A DNA stretch of 64,000 nucleotides. Origin: Casuarius casuarius. Lineage: Eukaryota > Chordata > Aves > Casuariiformes > Casuariidae. The stretch is taken from the NCBI GenBank assembly GCA_003342895.1, contig PTFA01000082.1, positions 2,924,197 through 2,988,196 of the forward strand. Reading direction: 5' to 3'. A program made the translations under genes and the position numbers. Below are positions 51,817-64,000 of this stretch, piece by piece (within the stretch, counting starts at the first letter, position 1; each line of letters begins with the position of its first letter). The notes under the pieces were generated by a model, which ran no database searches, had not been told where the DNA came from, and worked only from the letters and a program-made list of their open reading frames with translations.

Positions 51817-54800
51817 TCAAGCTGAGTGACAATTAGGTAGAAATGATCAACACATTTTTCATGGGTATGTCAAGCAGTTATCCCAGGCTCAAATGCTTGT
51901 GGTTTATCCTAAAAGCATTCTAAGGCAAGCCACACAAACATTTCTAGTTTGGAACCAAGGTTTGAAGAGTGTCCAGATAAGCCTTTCAAATGTGTTGATC
52001 ACCTTGAGAAAGTAGCATGTAATGACTCAAGTCACAGGTCTGGTGAAGACAAATGCTTACAGACCAGTTCTGGGAGACAACGTCAGTAAGTGCTTGGGCC
52101 TCTCTGTAAGAATATTCATGCAAGTGGCAAGACCCAAGGAGGGCCCCCAAAGGTTCATAGAGACTTTTAATGGATGCTTCAGGCTGCTCATACCCTTCAT
52201 TTCACATGCCAACTATTCCTCCATTTTAAAATCACAGCCCTTTCTACAGCAGAAAACACACATGCTAAGAAATCCTACACTGAAAAGGTGTACCACATGA
52301 AAAAGAAAAATGTTAGTCCTGTATCTTAACAAAAGGTTTTTAATTTTAGACTTAGCAATATTTTCATCTGAACAATGGGTTGAATTCAGGCCACATGCTG
52401 CAATAGAATCATACTCAGCAATTCCATATATATCAGTGGAAAGTATGCTTATAAAATGACAACGGGATTCAACTTCAAACATCCGGGATCTTACACAGGA
52501 GAAACTTTAAATTTTTAGATTATCCCTTTTTGAATTTAACACAAAGAATGCTCAGAGCGTGATAACTATAGGACCTGTGCTTGATTCAAGTCAACATCGT
52601 ACTTAAAACACAAAGAGCCAAGCTATTCCATAAGTTGATAAATGCTACAATGGCCTGTTACACAATAGATGGAATTTTGACTCTTGAAACACTGAAGTCC
52701 CAGCTAATTGCATGCTTGATACCATCTTGTCCTTTACAGGTTATGTCCATTACTTCTTCCTAAATTGAATTTCATGTTTTCTCTCTTCTCTGTACAGATT
52801 CTTTTTGTCATTCCCCTCCCCCCTTACAAGATACACATCTATTACAGTTAACTTTTATATGGGGCAAACAGAGTTTGGATACTTGGGAAAATGGAAAAAA
52901 GTGCTTAACAGAGGTACCTGAGAGGGAAGGGGAAGCAAACTGCAAATACAGCTGAATAGCTCCAGGTGAAGCCAGCATAGGTCTGGCATGGATGACACTT
53001 CTAAGAGCTGCAACGCTGAGGAACTAGAAGAGACATCCCATATTTCTGCAGTAACCGGCTGTGTTTCACATTATGCTAGAAGGATAGACCCAAGTTAGCC
53101 CTACAAGCATAGTCTAGTTTCAAATNGTGTCCAAGCTATTCAGGCCAAACACATTCACGCTGGGTCTGCACAGAGGCACCCCCTCTGTCAGTGCTATCTG
53201 CAAATGAAACCCAAAGATAACTGGCCAAAGATAACTGCATTTTAAAAATACAGCTCAATCATTTACTATGAAATGTATTCTCTATGTGATCTAAAAATTC
53301 TAAAGATTACAGTATGACCCCGTTGATTATTTTGAGATTTATCTTAGCTTATCATCCTTATTACTACATAATTTAAGAGGCTACAAGAAGGCCTTCTCTC
53401 AATCCTGCCTTGAAAACTACATCAATACAAGAGTGGACATAGCAAATACAAGAATTTTAAGGGGCAAGTATAATCAATTGATGTGGAACAAGCATNGGCC
53501 AGAATCTAGAAGCAGCAAAAAAAGTGATGTACAATTAACTTTTAACCTTTGCCAACCGGTANGCTCCTTGCTTACCCAAGCACAAAATGTTAACACATAA
53601 CCCTTGTATTGCAAACACTGTATTTTATTCAAAATAGCTCCATTTAAACTTACGTAATATAAGTAATAACTTTCAATTCCAAGTCTAGGCTGACCCCAGC
53701 CTCAGGCAAGGAATGAAAAGCTGCTTGTTAAACATACAGAAAGTTACTAGGTATTAAGCATATATGCTTAACTGCACTCAGACACTTCTTAGGTTCCTTT
53801 TAATCAACCTTCTCCTACACAGATGTTCCCACTTGCATATAAAAAATTATCACCTACGGCATATTAACAGACAAAGATTGTTCCTAAATAGAACTGTATG
53901 TTTGGTTTTATGCATTTTAATAATTAAAAGGAGACTTTCAACATTAAAAAGTACATCACTTACACTTTGACCTAGTCTATACTTGACACCCATTCTGCTT
54001 CAATTTGCATTCTTAAGGTCTCATATTAATCAGTCCTGTGAAGCATTACTGTTGATGCTTGCANAAAAAGAATAAAAATAACTTTGGAAAAGAAAATGAT
54101 CATTGGCACAAAACAGTAAAAAAGTATGTTTCTAACTAGCTATTACTATTTTGTGGATGTGCATTTTGGGAGTTATGTCTTCAACAGGATAATTAGACAG
54201 CTTTAACAAGTATAATGTTGGAGCCCACTGTGAGAGCAGTGCTGTCCAAACGTCTGGAAAAAATTACAGTGTTAAAAGAATGCCACAAAAGCCACATTTT
54301 TAATATGTTCGTTATTTCTTACACTTCTTTTTGTATATAATAATCATGATCTTAACTTGCATGTTCTTAACTTACTTGTATTACATTTTACCTCCATGAC
54401 AATGTTGTCCTCAAATTCAGTAACTACTGTTCATTCAGGATTAAAAGGGCACGAATAAAACACGACCTTACAGAAATAACCAACATTGAACTCTTACCAA
54501 ATTTCTTGTACAAAAGTGGCTTATTACCTATTACCTATTTTCATAAATATAATATTAAAGTTCCTAAATACTGCACACTGACAAGAAAAATTTAGACTAG
54601 TAAAACTTAAAAGTTGCAAAGTTAATCAGTTTAACCAAGAACATGCAGTAGGCATGCGTAGTATAGTATGATGGTACTGTATGACACTATGACAGATTAG
54701 AAGGAAGGGGTATTAAAAAAGCCTCTTTTGAAAAACACTGGCAATTATCTACAAAAAATACATTAAGTACCATTAGTTGACATTCATTAGCCTTTTTATA

Positions 54801-57800
54801 CATCATTAACACCTAATGACTGTACAGAGAATGGTAGAAATTACACATTTTAAATCCTAAACACATTTTCCGCTTGGACCCATACATTTATAGCTGTTGC
54901 AATTAAATCCACACAGCTGGCCCACACTGCTGCAAAAGAAAGCCAAAAGGTCAGAAATCCTCCTTCCTCTGAAGTTATCAGGGCACCTCCAGGTAGCAAA
55001 ACATCTGTAAGTCAGAGACATGAGACCTATGAAACAGTATTCTTTGTGCAGCCCTCCTCATCTGAGCCACAGGTTCTCACCGACAAACACCTCTACACTT
55101 GGGGGATGAGAAGCATCAGAATCTACTTGATAAACAAGAACCAGTTTCATACTCAAAGCGTGCAAGACTAGCATGTGAGCTTTTTCTACAGGCTTACAGA
55201 GACCTTAGAAAGATCATGTTATTTTGTCCATCGGCAAAAGTCTAATTAATACCTGCAGTTCTACCAAAACAAAAACAAAAACCCCCACAGATTTACCAGA
55301 AGAGTATCCAAATTAGTACAATTTCATTTAAAATGGGCCTGAATAAAAAGTATACCAACATTTTATTTAAAAAAGACCCTGCAACACATATGAACATTAA
55401 GGTTTAAACTGTCTCAAAGATTGGTAACACTGGTACGTGATTCCACAGTCATCTGTTGCTCTGCAGCAAATTCAAAGACAGCATGTGTAAGAAGTTAACA
55501 TCTATGGCTTAGATCAAACAAAAAATTCACTACCAAATTTGAGGTCTTCAGAAGCAGATAATCCCTTTTTCTTTTAATAAGTACTCATAGATATTGCTTT
55601 CCCCAACTCGCTGTCAGTCCTCTAGAAGTTAACACCACTTTCCCTGTCAAACTCCATTCCATGAATCTTGACACCACATTTTCCTTGCACTGTACAACCA
55701 ACCAGAACAACACTTTTGCAAAAGTGTAAGAAGTTCAGCAGGAATGCTCTTTAAATAACTATTTACAAAATAAAACAAGATCCCAATTTACATTTCCATT
55801 TATTAACACAAAGAGGAAAACTGTATTACAAGGAATACATAAAAAATAAAGTTAAAAATAACTTTTGCCATCAAATACTGCCAAAATTTGCATGCAGGTC
55901 TCCAGATTCCGTTGTGTTCTGGGCAGCACGACTATAACCTAAAGAAGCAAAAGGAATGCAGCTCTCCATAATTTAGGTGCTAGTGGTGCCAGCAGCTCCT
56001 GGAGCAGAAAAATGGCAACCATTTGGGCCTGAGCTTCGTTCATGTGAGGGAAAAGACTTAACATTTAAAATTAAAAGCTGCGGCATTATTTAAAGTAAAG
56101 TGGCTACTAACATGGCTACAGTTTGTTGACCTCTACTCTATGAAATAGTAAGTGGCCTTAGATCGTTCTCAACCTTCTCATGGCATCAGGTAAAACAGAA
56201 GCATTTATAAAACAATGAGACAGAAACCTCACAACCTCGCAAGTATTCAGCACTTGCAAAAGAGTTTGAAAGTGCTGAAATTACCATGGAAAGCAGGCTT
56301 ACCAAAAACTAGTTCAACAAGTTTTGAAAATAGTAAAATAAATATATTTGCCATTCAGAGGCAGGGAGGAGTCTGACAAACTTAACATCAGCTCAAATGC
56401 TTCAACTAAAGGACTGACAAACTGAATTCTGTTTTGAAGACAGAGTCAAAAAAGCAATAGAGTTTTTGTTCATACTGGCACAAAACTATACATCTTGCGA
56501 TGTAAAACAAAAGTTCAAAACCCTATGATATTTCTATACAATTGCTGTATCCCTAAAGAGCTTATCTCACTGGTTAAGGCACATCTGTAAAACACAAAGT
56601 TACTGAAAATGTGTAAGCACTGCTTACTTTATACACTGAATAGATTTCTGTTTCAAAGAGAATCTTGCATATATGTTATTTCAAAGTTTGTAATGTAGTC
56701 AAATCAAAATCTGAAATATTTCATCAGGTATCTCCTCAGTAAGTATGAGTTTCAACACTCAACTCCAAAAGTTTTGCTACTAGAATTAAACAGAGTAAGT
56801 CACTCATCATTCCTTGACTCTCCTCCCGCTTTCATAACTATGTTAATGCAAATTCCCAAAATAATCCTCCACAGGCAGAAGCAAAGCCTGGGAATTGCTA
56901 CCTAAAGAGCTCAAAGTTTTAGAGAGCAATGAACATCTAAACCAGGAACCTTGAGTGGAAACCATGATGAAGCCTTAATTATACAATTTTTGCTAATAAA
57001 AATAGATTTTTTCTTGAAAAAGAAATTCTGTTTCCACTTTTGACATTGATTCCCCATGAGACCTTGAGGAAGTTATAAAGGCCAAAACACTCAGTAGGAA
57101 CCAGCAACTCCAGATGTCACGTTCTGGTACCCAGCTGGAGAGTTCTTCAGCTTCCTTGTCAGAAGGGTTAACTTGTTTTCCATTTAGGTTCACTCTACTA
57201 CAAAAGGGAAAATATCGAAAAATCAAGCCCAGAGTTTTCAGGACGGACATTCTAGCACACAGAAATGTAAAATTTGTGGCTAGATTTCAAAATCTCTCTA
57301 TAAATCCCTCAGTTTCCTACCCATAAAACATCCATTGTGCAAAAGGCTACAACACCAAGCTTCACCAGAAAAAAGATACATATAACAAACCGAAGAGAGC
57401 TATGATCTTTAACTGNCATTCACTTATTTTTAGCATTTTTCTTCTTGAAACTTATAACATGGAGGAGTAGCTGCTGGATACAGTGATTAATCTATGGTGA
57501 ATAATTCCATTAGTCAATCAACCAAGCAAGAATATAAAAACAAAGACTGAGTTTTGTTTTTTCAGTCAAAATGATCAAATAAGCTGTTACTGAGTCAGGA
57601 TGAAAAATTCCTATCATGATATTTATAGGGTTCAAGGTTTAATAGTTGATTATTTTTATTGCCAGGAATTAGCTCTCCCTCTTTTAATAATCAGCCTTTT
57701 GAACCTAGAGTATTTTGATAAGTAAGTAATGATCAGCTGCTACTGTGGTACGGCACTGACAAACGATGCCATAAAAGCTGCATGCTTGATCCCAACTTCC

Positions 57801-60136
57801 TAACCAAACAACAAATAAAAACTTCTTAAATACACATTTTTACCTTGTTTAAGGTTATCTTATCATAAACCTTTTAAAAACTAACTGGACCCAAATATTT
57901 AAGAGTTCTGGATAATAATGAAACACAGGAATCAGAACTGCCCAACTTCCTAAAAATGTTACGTTATTTAAAAACACTTAATACACAAATGTTAATAAAA
58001 ATATAGGAAGCGTTTTCCCTGTTAGCTAATTACATGGCTTACAGAGTTTATAATATTGGTATAATTTTTATTTTGAGAAATTTTAACTGTCTAGCTAAAT
58101 AGCTTTTTTTTTTTCCTCTAAACAAATACCAAAGCCTGCTCCTAATCTGCTAATTTGAATACTTGGTGACTGAAAAGAGACAACATTTGTCTAATATGAC
58201 ACCATCTGTTATAAACTCAAGACTAACACATAACTGAACTGAGAATCAACTGGATTTATATTTTACTTAAATTTCTTTGGCCTAAAGAATATTCTTCCAA
58301 CAACTGAAACTCTTCCATTGTTTCTATTTTCTTTAATATTAAGCTTAACAGTACATATTGCCATTGATTGCTACATACACACCATAAAATAGTAACAGAT
58401 TCAGCAGATTCAAGTGAAAGCGTCTACATAAATCTGAGCTTCACTCTGTAAACACTAAGAATTTTTCTTCTCTTTCCTTGCTCCTTGGTCAACAGTTATA
58501 TTAGTGAGTAAACTGAAAGCAGTCACAGTTTACAGATCATCTTGCAGTGAGCTCCCTATGAATGATCCAAGTACGGATTCACAGTTGATTTTGGCTCTCT
58601 GGAGATGTAGCGTCTGCCTCTGTGGGGTTACTATTTCATTATGGTTAGTTTTGGGGCAATATTTCATCTGTGGTCGTCTGTTATTAGTTTCATGATGCAA
58701 TGCTGGGGGAGTGAAGCATGGCATCAGTCCCTCAATTAACTCTTTTTGCATGGAAGCATCCCTGAAACAGAGGCTGAAAAACATGGAGGGAAAATAACAT
58801 AATACGTGGTCACACAAATGCTACTGTACAACTATCAGTACCCACTGAAAATGTCATTGGATCACAGAAGCCCTTACCAAGACAGTCCAAAAGCACAGGA
58901 ACGAATCAAGCTGGGAAACCTGACAAATACCCAAACTAAAGAAAGGGAAGGGGCTCTAGCTATAGGTCAGTCCTCCTCTCTTACAAGCTTTAATTTATGT
59001 ACCTTGAGCTAATTTTCACTAAACATTTGCATATACATCAATTAAGCTTTAAAGCAGTTCTCGTATAAAATGGGATAAAATTCTCTCCAAAATGTCACAA
59101 AAAGGTAGAATCACATACAAATAACCCAAGAGGGAGGAGGAGAAGAAAAAAAAAAAAAGAGGTACTTCCATATGTACATCTACTGCAGTAATTATGGATA
59201 ATTGAAAGAGCCCAATTATAAATACTTGCCACTTGTAGTCATTTCTCTCCAGCAGTAGATTCAGCAGCACTAAGTGTGCTTCAAGTAAAACTTCAGCTCG
59301 CAAACAGCATATATAATTAATGTTATTACTAAGAGTTAGGAAAATACTGTTCGACGAGGCAAAATACAGTCCTTCATTCAACCATCTATGCACTAGCAAT
59401 TTTTATTGTAAACTGCTGAATGTAAAACGCTAACGTCAGAAGAACTTCTACAGATAAATCTCGTGGTGAAAGAAGCACTACTTGTAACCTGGCATCAGAT
59501 TAGGCATGCAATACTGCCCCTGCAGTGGCAGCAAGCTGCCGCTGAGCATATCATTTGATGTGTAATCTTACTGACAATGTCTAGAAGCATTTATACAATT
59601 ATCACAGTACCACCAGAAAAACTGAAAACAGATATGAAGGGCATCTATCCTCTACCCCTCGATTTAAAGCGGTGCAGGCTATCCTCTTCTTAGTGCTGCG
59701 TTGTCAGTGCATGCTAGGCAGGTCATTTTCTCCTCTCACAACTAGATGACGCCCGCTATGCTTTTAGGAGCCCTTACGACACATGTTGCTGTAGTGGTAA
59801 TAGTAGAGCCATTATACTGCTCATAGAGGTCAGATGGCTTCCGAAAGCCCAAGAAAGAGGGAGATACAACCATGGCAGAGAAGTAATATGAAAACATGCA
59901 ACACAAACAGTGTATTATTCCACTGCAGAAGACTCTAGGATTAGACACACACACTCCTGCTCATCCTTCCAGTCTAATAGTCACCACCATTCTTAGCAGT
60001 AGGTGAAGTACTGAAATGGGAAATCTGGTCTCAAAGATAAGTTGTGACAGTCCTTCCAGTATCCCAGTAACAGCTGGAATTTTACCTATACTGCAGGCAG
60101 GAATTAATCTTTTTCTGTTGTTTATTTAAACAAAAA

Positions 60137-60147
60137 GGGGGGGGGGG
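60137..60147 (+). repeat. Poly-G run
   Basis: Eleven consecutive G sit between A runs, in AT-rich intron. Confidence 0.9.
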
Positions 60148-60480
60148 AAAATCTTGATTTTCTGGCTTGGAAATGTTTTCTTAAGACTTTTTTTTTAAAT
60201 AAACTTTCCCTTCTGCTTTTGCACGTGCGTATACAGAAGGTGAACAAATAAAAATAATAAGTCACTTCAGGCATAACATCCAAGGAAAAGTATCAACATT
60301 TATTTTTCACATGGCCTCTGAAATACCACCTTGCTTACCCACTTTCCCATATCCATCACTTGCCTTCTTGCAATTTGGTACTGTTATTGGAAGTTTATGA
60401 AATACAGTATGGTAAACTAAAGCACTAGTATTGTTCATTTTTAACCAGAACAGTATTTGCAATCAATAAATTGGTGTGGG

Positions 60481-60520
60481 GAAAAAAAAGAAAGAAAAAA
60501 AGAAAGAAAAAAAAAAAGAA
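60481..60520. repeat. A-rich AAAG repeat
   Basis: Forty bases of A broken by single G bases form a homopurine low-complexity tract. Confidence 0.9.
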
Positions 60521-63500
60521 CATTACTTGATGCCCTCAATTCAGAGGTTTTGGATTAGAACAGTTTTAAAAGAGTGAGTGAGGGCTTCTTCTCATAGCTT
60601 CTCCCTGGGTTTGCCTTTTATTAATCATCTACCTCAGAAGTTGCTGAAGAACACCCTAAACGGCTTTTCTATGAAGGGTTTAACTTAAGTTTGGGAGCAA
60701 GACTTTAAAAAGGAGCCACGTACAAAACTCTGGATTGGACAGACCTAGCAATAAATAAATTAAATAAATCGCTTCTTTGCTGTACTACAAAAGTACCAAT
60801 TAATTCTACTGTGCTGCTCCCAAACATCACACAACGAATGGTGAATTGTATCCAGAGGATTTCTTTCACTGCCAATTTTCCCTTTAGCAGGGAGGCAGAA
60901 CTGGAATAAGGAACTAAAAAATCTTAGTCAACATTTAAAGCTGTTGCCATTGTCAAGCTGATGATGGTAATTTGTTTTATTACTACTAACCTGCCAGATC
61001 CCAGCTGTTGTCTTAGTCAAAACCTGAGTTTTCCAATAACTAGGAATTACAGCTGCTCAGAATGTTTCGCTAGGGATTTGAACCACCACAAACATTACTC
61101 ATCTGGTCCTGCCCTGATCAGACTTCTTTGGCCAAAAGGCAGGGTCAGGCCCGCCTGAGATTTGAGACACACAAATTAAAAGTTTTCTTTTTTCTTTTTT
61201 TTGTCTTCAGAAAAATAATATTTCTCACTTGGCTTTTGAAGTCATCCATAATTCTGACCTAAACTTGTGAATACAATCTGGCAAGGCCTACTTTTTATGG
61301 TACTCTATACTAATTAGCTTTTGAGGAAAAAAAAGGTTAAAAATTATAACTAATGATATCCACCAGATTTCTACTTCCATCTATCATTTTGTCACTGCCA
61401 AAAACTCAAAACCAATAAAGTATTAATTCAAATATCTTTACTTAAAACAAATGAAATTCTTAAGTGTTTCTACACTGCCAGCTGCATGTAACAGGTGCAA
61501 CCACAAACATTAGAAAATACTGAATTTTGATGGGCTAACAGCCAAAGTACTGTCTGATTTAAACACTCCAAATTGGAATTATTTTTGTTTAACAAATAGT
61601 GTCACATGCGTCACATGCAGTACCTTCAACAGAGCCCCAGAACTTATGGGAAATGACTATTTAATGTTGAACATTTCATTATATTTATTGCTGTTTTCAC
61701 TCTCATATTAGTTTCAGGTGGAAGTCTTTGCCAAAAAAACCTAACTTTCCATTCCTCTGACTCTTACTAACTGTTTTTGTTTGGATTACCGACATCACGC
61801 ATCCTAATTTCTTCCTTTCTTTTCAACAAGTTTGTCTCCANAACCATAATCACATTATCCTGTGCCCCGAGCTCTGCAACCCTCTACTCCTTGTCCTTCC
61901 TCCTCCATCTTTTCTTTCCTGATGTTTCTTAGAGATGTTATTCTGGCTTTAACTTTCAGAATACCACTCTCTTTGCATTCTTCTACCAATTTTTGCATTC
62001 CAGAGTATACTAAGCTTTTGCACAAAGTAAAACCACTAGATAATGAGCAACTGCCTCTCATCAGAGAAATCACCAAAGCAGCCTCTTCAAAATCACTGAA
62101 CACAAAAGCAGTTTATCCACCGAGACAGCATAAATAGGTATTTTCCCTGTGGTTCTAGAGATACTCATACATGTACTGTACAGAAGATACGCTAGAGACC
62201 CTCCAACAAATGAAATTCAACTTTCTCTGCACACATGAAGAACAGCTCCTTCCACGGGGCAAGTATAGTGAGCACAGGTTAGCAGAATACAATCAAATCA
62301 TTCAAAAAAAGATGCAAACCGTACTTATACATAGTCATACAAATGTTTATTAATAAAGTGGACAGAGTGGCTTTCATCTTAACTATTTCCATATTCAACA
62401 GCACTGTAGCTTTTAATATTATACTAAGATACTACTTCATTACAAACACAGGAGAAAGCAAGCCACGTACTGGCCAAACCAGTTCCGGCAACCCAGGATT
62501 TCAGTTTGAGGCCTTTTTCTCTTCAGCATCGACCACGTTTCCCTGTTCACAAGCTGCACATGACTAGAAGCTGATACTGCCCTTTGCATCTCCAAGATTT
62601 TCACGCTTGACCAAAGAAATAACAAATTATTCATTAATCTCCATGCAAAAGTAGAAAATTACTGGTGAGGGAAGTGACAAGTCAGCAAGTTGGTCAAGTA
62701 AGCACGCAAGCCACACCTCATCTACCACTAAGGGCAAGAAAGGGGTGCAGGGCACAGCAATTTCAGAGTGAAAAAGTTCAAAGGTTTTCCTTTTTTCTAA
62801 GTTTATTTGCCTTTCACTTATTTTTTGAAGTTTAAACAGGAAAAAAAACTGAACAAGTAAACCCTGAACAACAAATTTTAAAATACATCTTTCACAAACC
62901 TTGTAGAAGTTCAAATGGCAAAATTCATAAAGTCCAAAGCCATTGAATTGACTTCTTCAAACAACAAGAACTGGACCTCTTTAGGCAAAAAAAACTATCG
63001 GTCACAAATGAATTAGAGTGAACCATGTGTATTAGCAAAGGTTTATTCCACAGTCTCTAAAAGCACTGCCAAAATTCCTAATTCTAGAAAAGCGGATAAT
63101 TCATCCCATTCAGCTGACCAGCTCTACCTTTCTCCCCTAAAGGAGCCAGGTCCAGCCCTCCCCCAGAAGGCAAGCTAACTTCTTTCCAGATGAGAAGCCA
63201 TGGCTCCGAATGGAGTTACTCAGCAACGGCTCTCTTAGACAGATTGGTCACCTTTCCATCTAGCGAGATCTGGCTGGCTCTGTTTCTTCTTTCACTTGCA
63301 CTAGCTTTCTCCCCTTCCCACCTCACTTTACCCTGCTTTTGCCTGTGGATCTTCTGGTGATCTGCCAAAACCTGCCATCAACTGCAGTGCTTGTAGTTTG
63401 GGATGGGTCCACCAACTTTGCTGCTGAGGGCTAACCACTAAGCAACACTAATCTTTGGCCATCTTGGAACTACTAAACTTAGTTCTTTTTTAAAAAATAC

Positions 63501-64000
63501 TTTTTTTTAAAATGATATTTAAAGGAGGTAAGTGAAATTATTTCTTTTACATTCACAGAAATAACTTAGGACCTAGAGAGCCTTCTAGAAAGAAAGAGCA
63601 GAGACACAGTATGCATTTATTTCAGCTAATGGGCTTTGGTACCCTCTTGTCATCTATGGCAAATGTGTTCATTTAATTTTAAAGAAAACCAATCAGCCAA
63701 CCACAACTGCTGAAACCATTTCAAATACAGTTAGATTATGCCTGCCCACTCAGGCAACAAATCCCCACAAAGAAGAAGTCATCTTGAATTTTGACCTGTA
63801 AAAGCTTCTCCCTCCTCCTTTCCTCCCCCACAACACTTATCTTCCGTCGTTTACCCCAAAAGAACAGGCCAGCCCTGCCCATTTGGTGCTACTCACACAT
63901 GCCCACATGCCATCCTGCCTCCCAAGCATCTCTTCTCACCCAAGCCACCTCCTGTCATCTTGCTGGTCTGGACATCACTTTTCGGTCCACTCTGACATGC

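Larger units (their letters stand above)
50306..64000 (-). other. PDE10A upstream intron, segment without recognised genes
   Basis: This is AT-rich non-coding sequence up to the window end. It carries a relic fragment (51175-51275), a T16-G13 junction (51788-51816), an 18-bp perfect palindrome (55710-55727), a poly-G run (60137-60147) and an A-rich AAAG tract (60481-60520). The last few hundred bases (63100-64000) are somewhat richer in C but show no exon I can recognise. No known PDE10A first exon was found. Confidence 0.65.

Noticed and set aside
57286..57332. MIR-like words CCCTCAGTTTCCT and CCATAAAACATCC
   Set aside because: The matching upstream MIR half is about 200 bases away rather than adjacent, so the similarity may be accidental.
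8612..64000. Known PDE10A first exons (the PDE10A1- and PDE10A2-type N-termini)
   Set aside because: Searched by eye for the expected minus-strand sequences and found none; they probably lie beyond the window end.

Overview
This 64-kb window looks like bird nuclear DNA. It is AT-rich and almost entirely non-coding, and it carries two well-preserved CR1 LINE 3' ends of the avian type plus older, heavily decayed CR1-like relics. I see no bacterial-style gene organisation, rRNA, tRNA or CRISPR array. About two dozen isolated single N bases and one 5-base N run mark it as draft assembly sequence. The species cannot be fixed from what is visible.

The only coding sequence I can support is one 129-bp internal exon on the minus strand at 8462-8590. 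It encodes the N-terminal region of the cyclic-nucleotide phosphodiesterase PDE10A, just before the GAF domains, and is flanked by consensus splice sites. Transcription therefore runs from high to low coordinates. Positions 8591-64000 are the upstream intron(s), between the alternative first exons and this exon, and 1-8461 is the start of the next intron. I did not recognise the following coding exon or either known first exon, so they should lie outside the window.

Layout by region: 1-8461 is intron with simple repeats and a G-rich block beside a GGGAAATTCCC dyad. 8462-8590 is the exon. 8591-38314 is intron with a palindromic ancient repeat centred on a perfect TGACGTCA (21426-21549), a CR1 3' end (21740-22376), A/G-rich tracts, a GC-rich patch (29336-29600) and a CR1-like relic (31770-32000). 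38315-39000 is a strongly diverged old CR1. 39425-39645 is the most CpG-rich patch in the window. 39646-64000 is intron with a MIR-like relic (47092-47175), two more fragments resembling the palindromic family, a second CR1 (49993-50305), and poly-G and poly-A tracts.

The open reading frames of 60-166 codons scattered over both strands behave as chance frames or run through repeats; none was accepted as a gene. No previously undescribed biological system is convincingly visible. The best leads are the CpG-rich patch, the palindromic relics (one with a full CRE) and the sense orientation of all CR1 copies relative to PDE10A. All family assignments rest on memory of the families, not on a database search.
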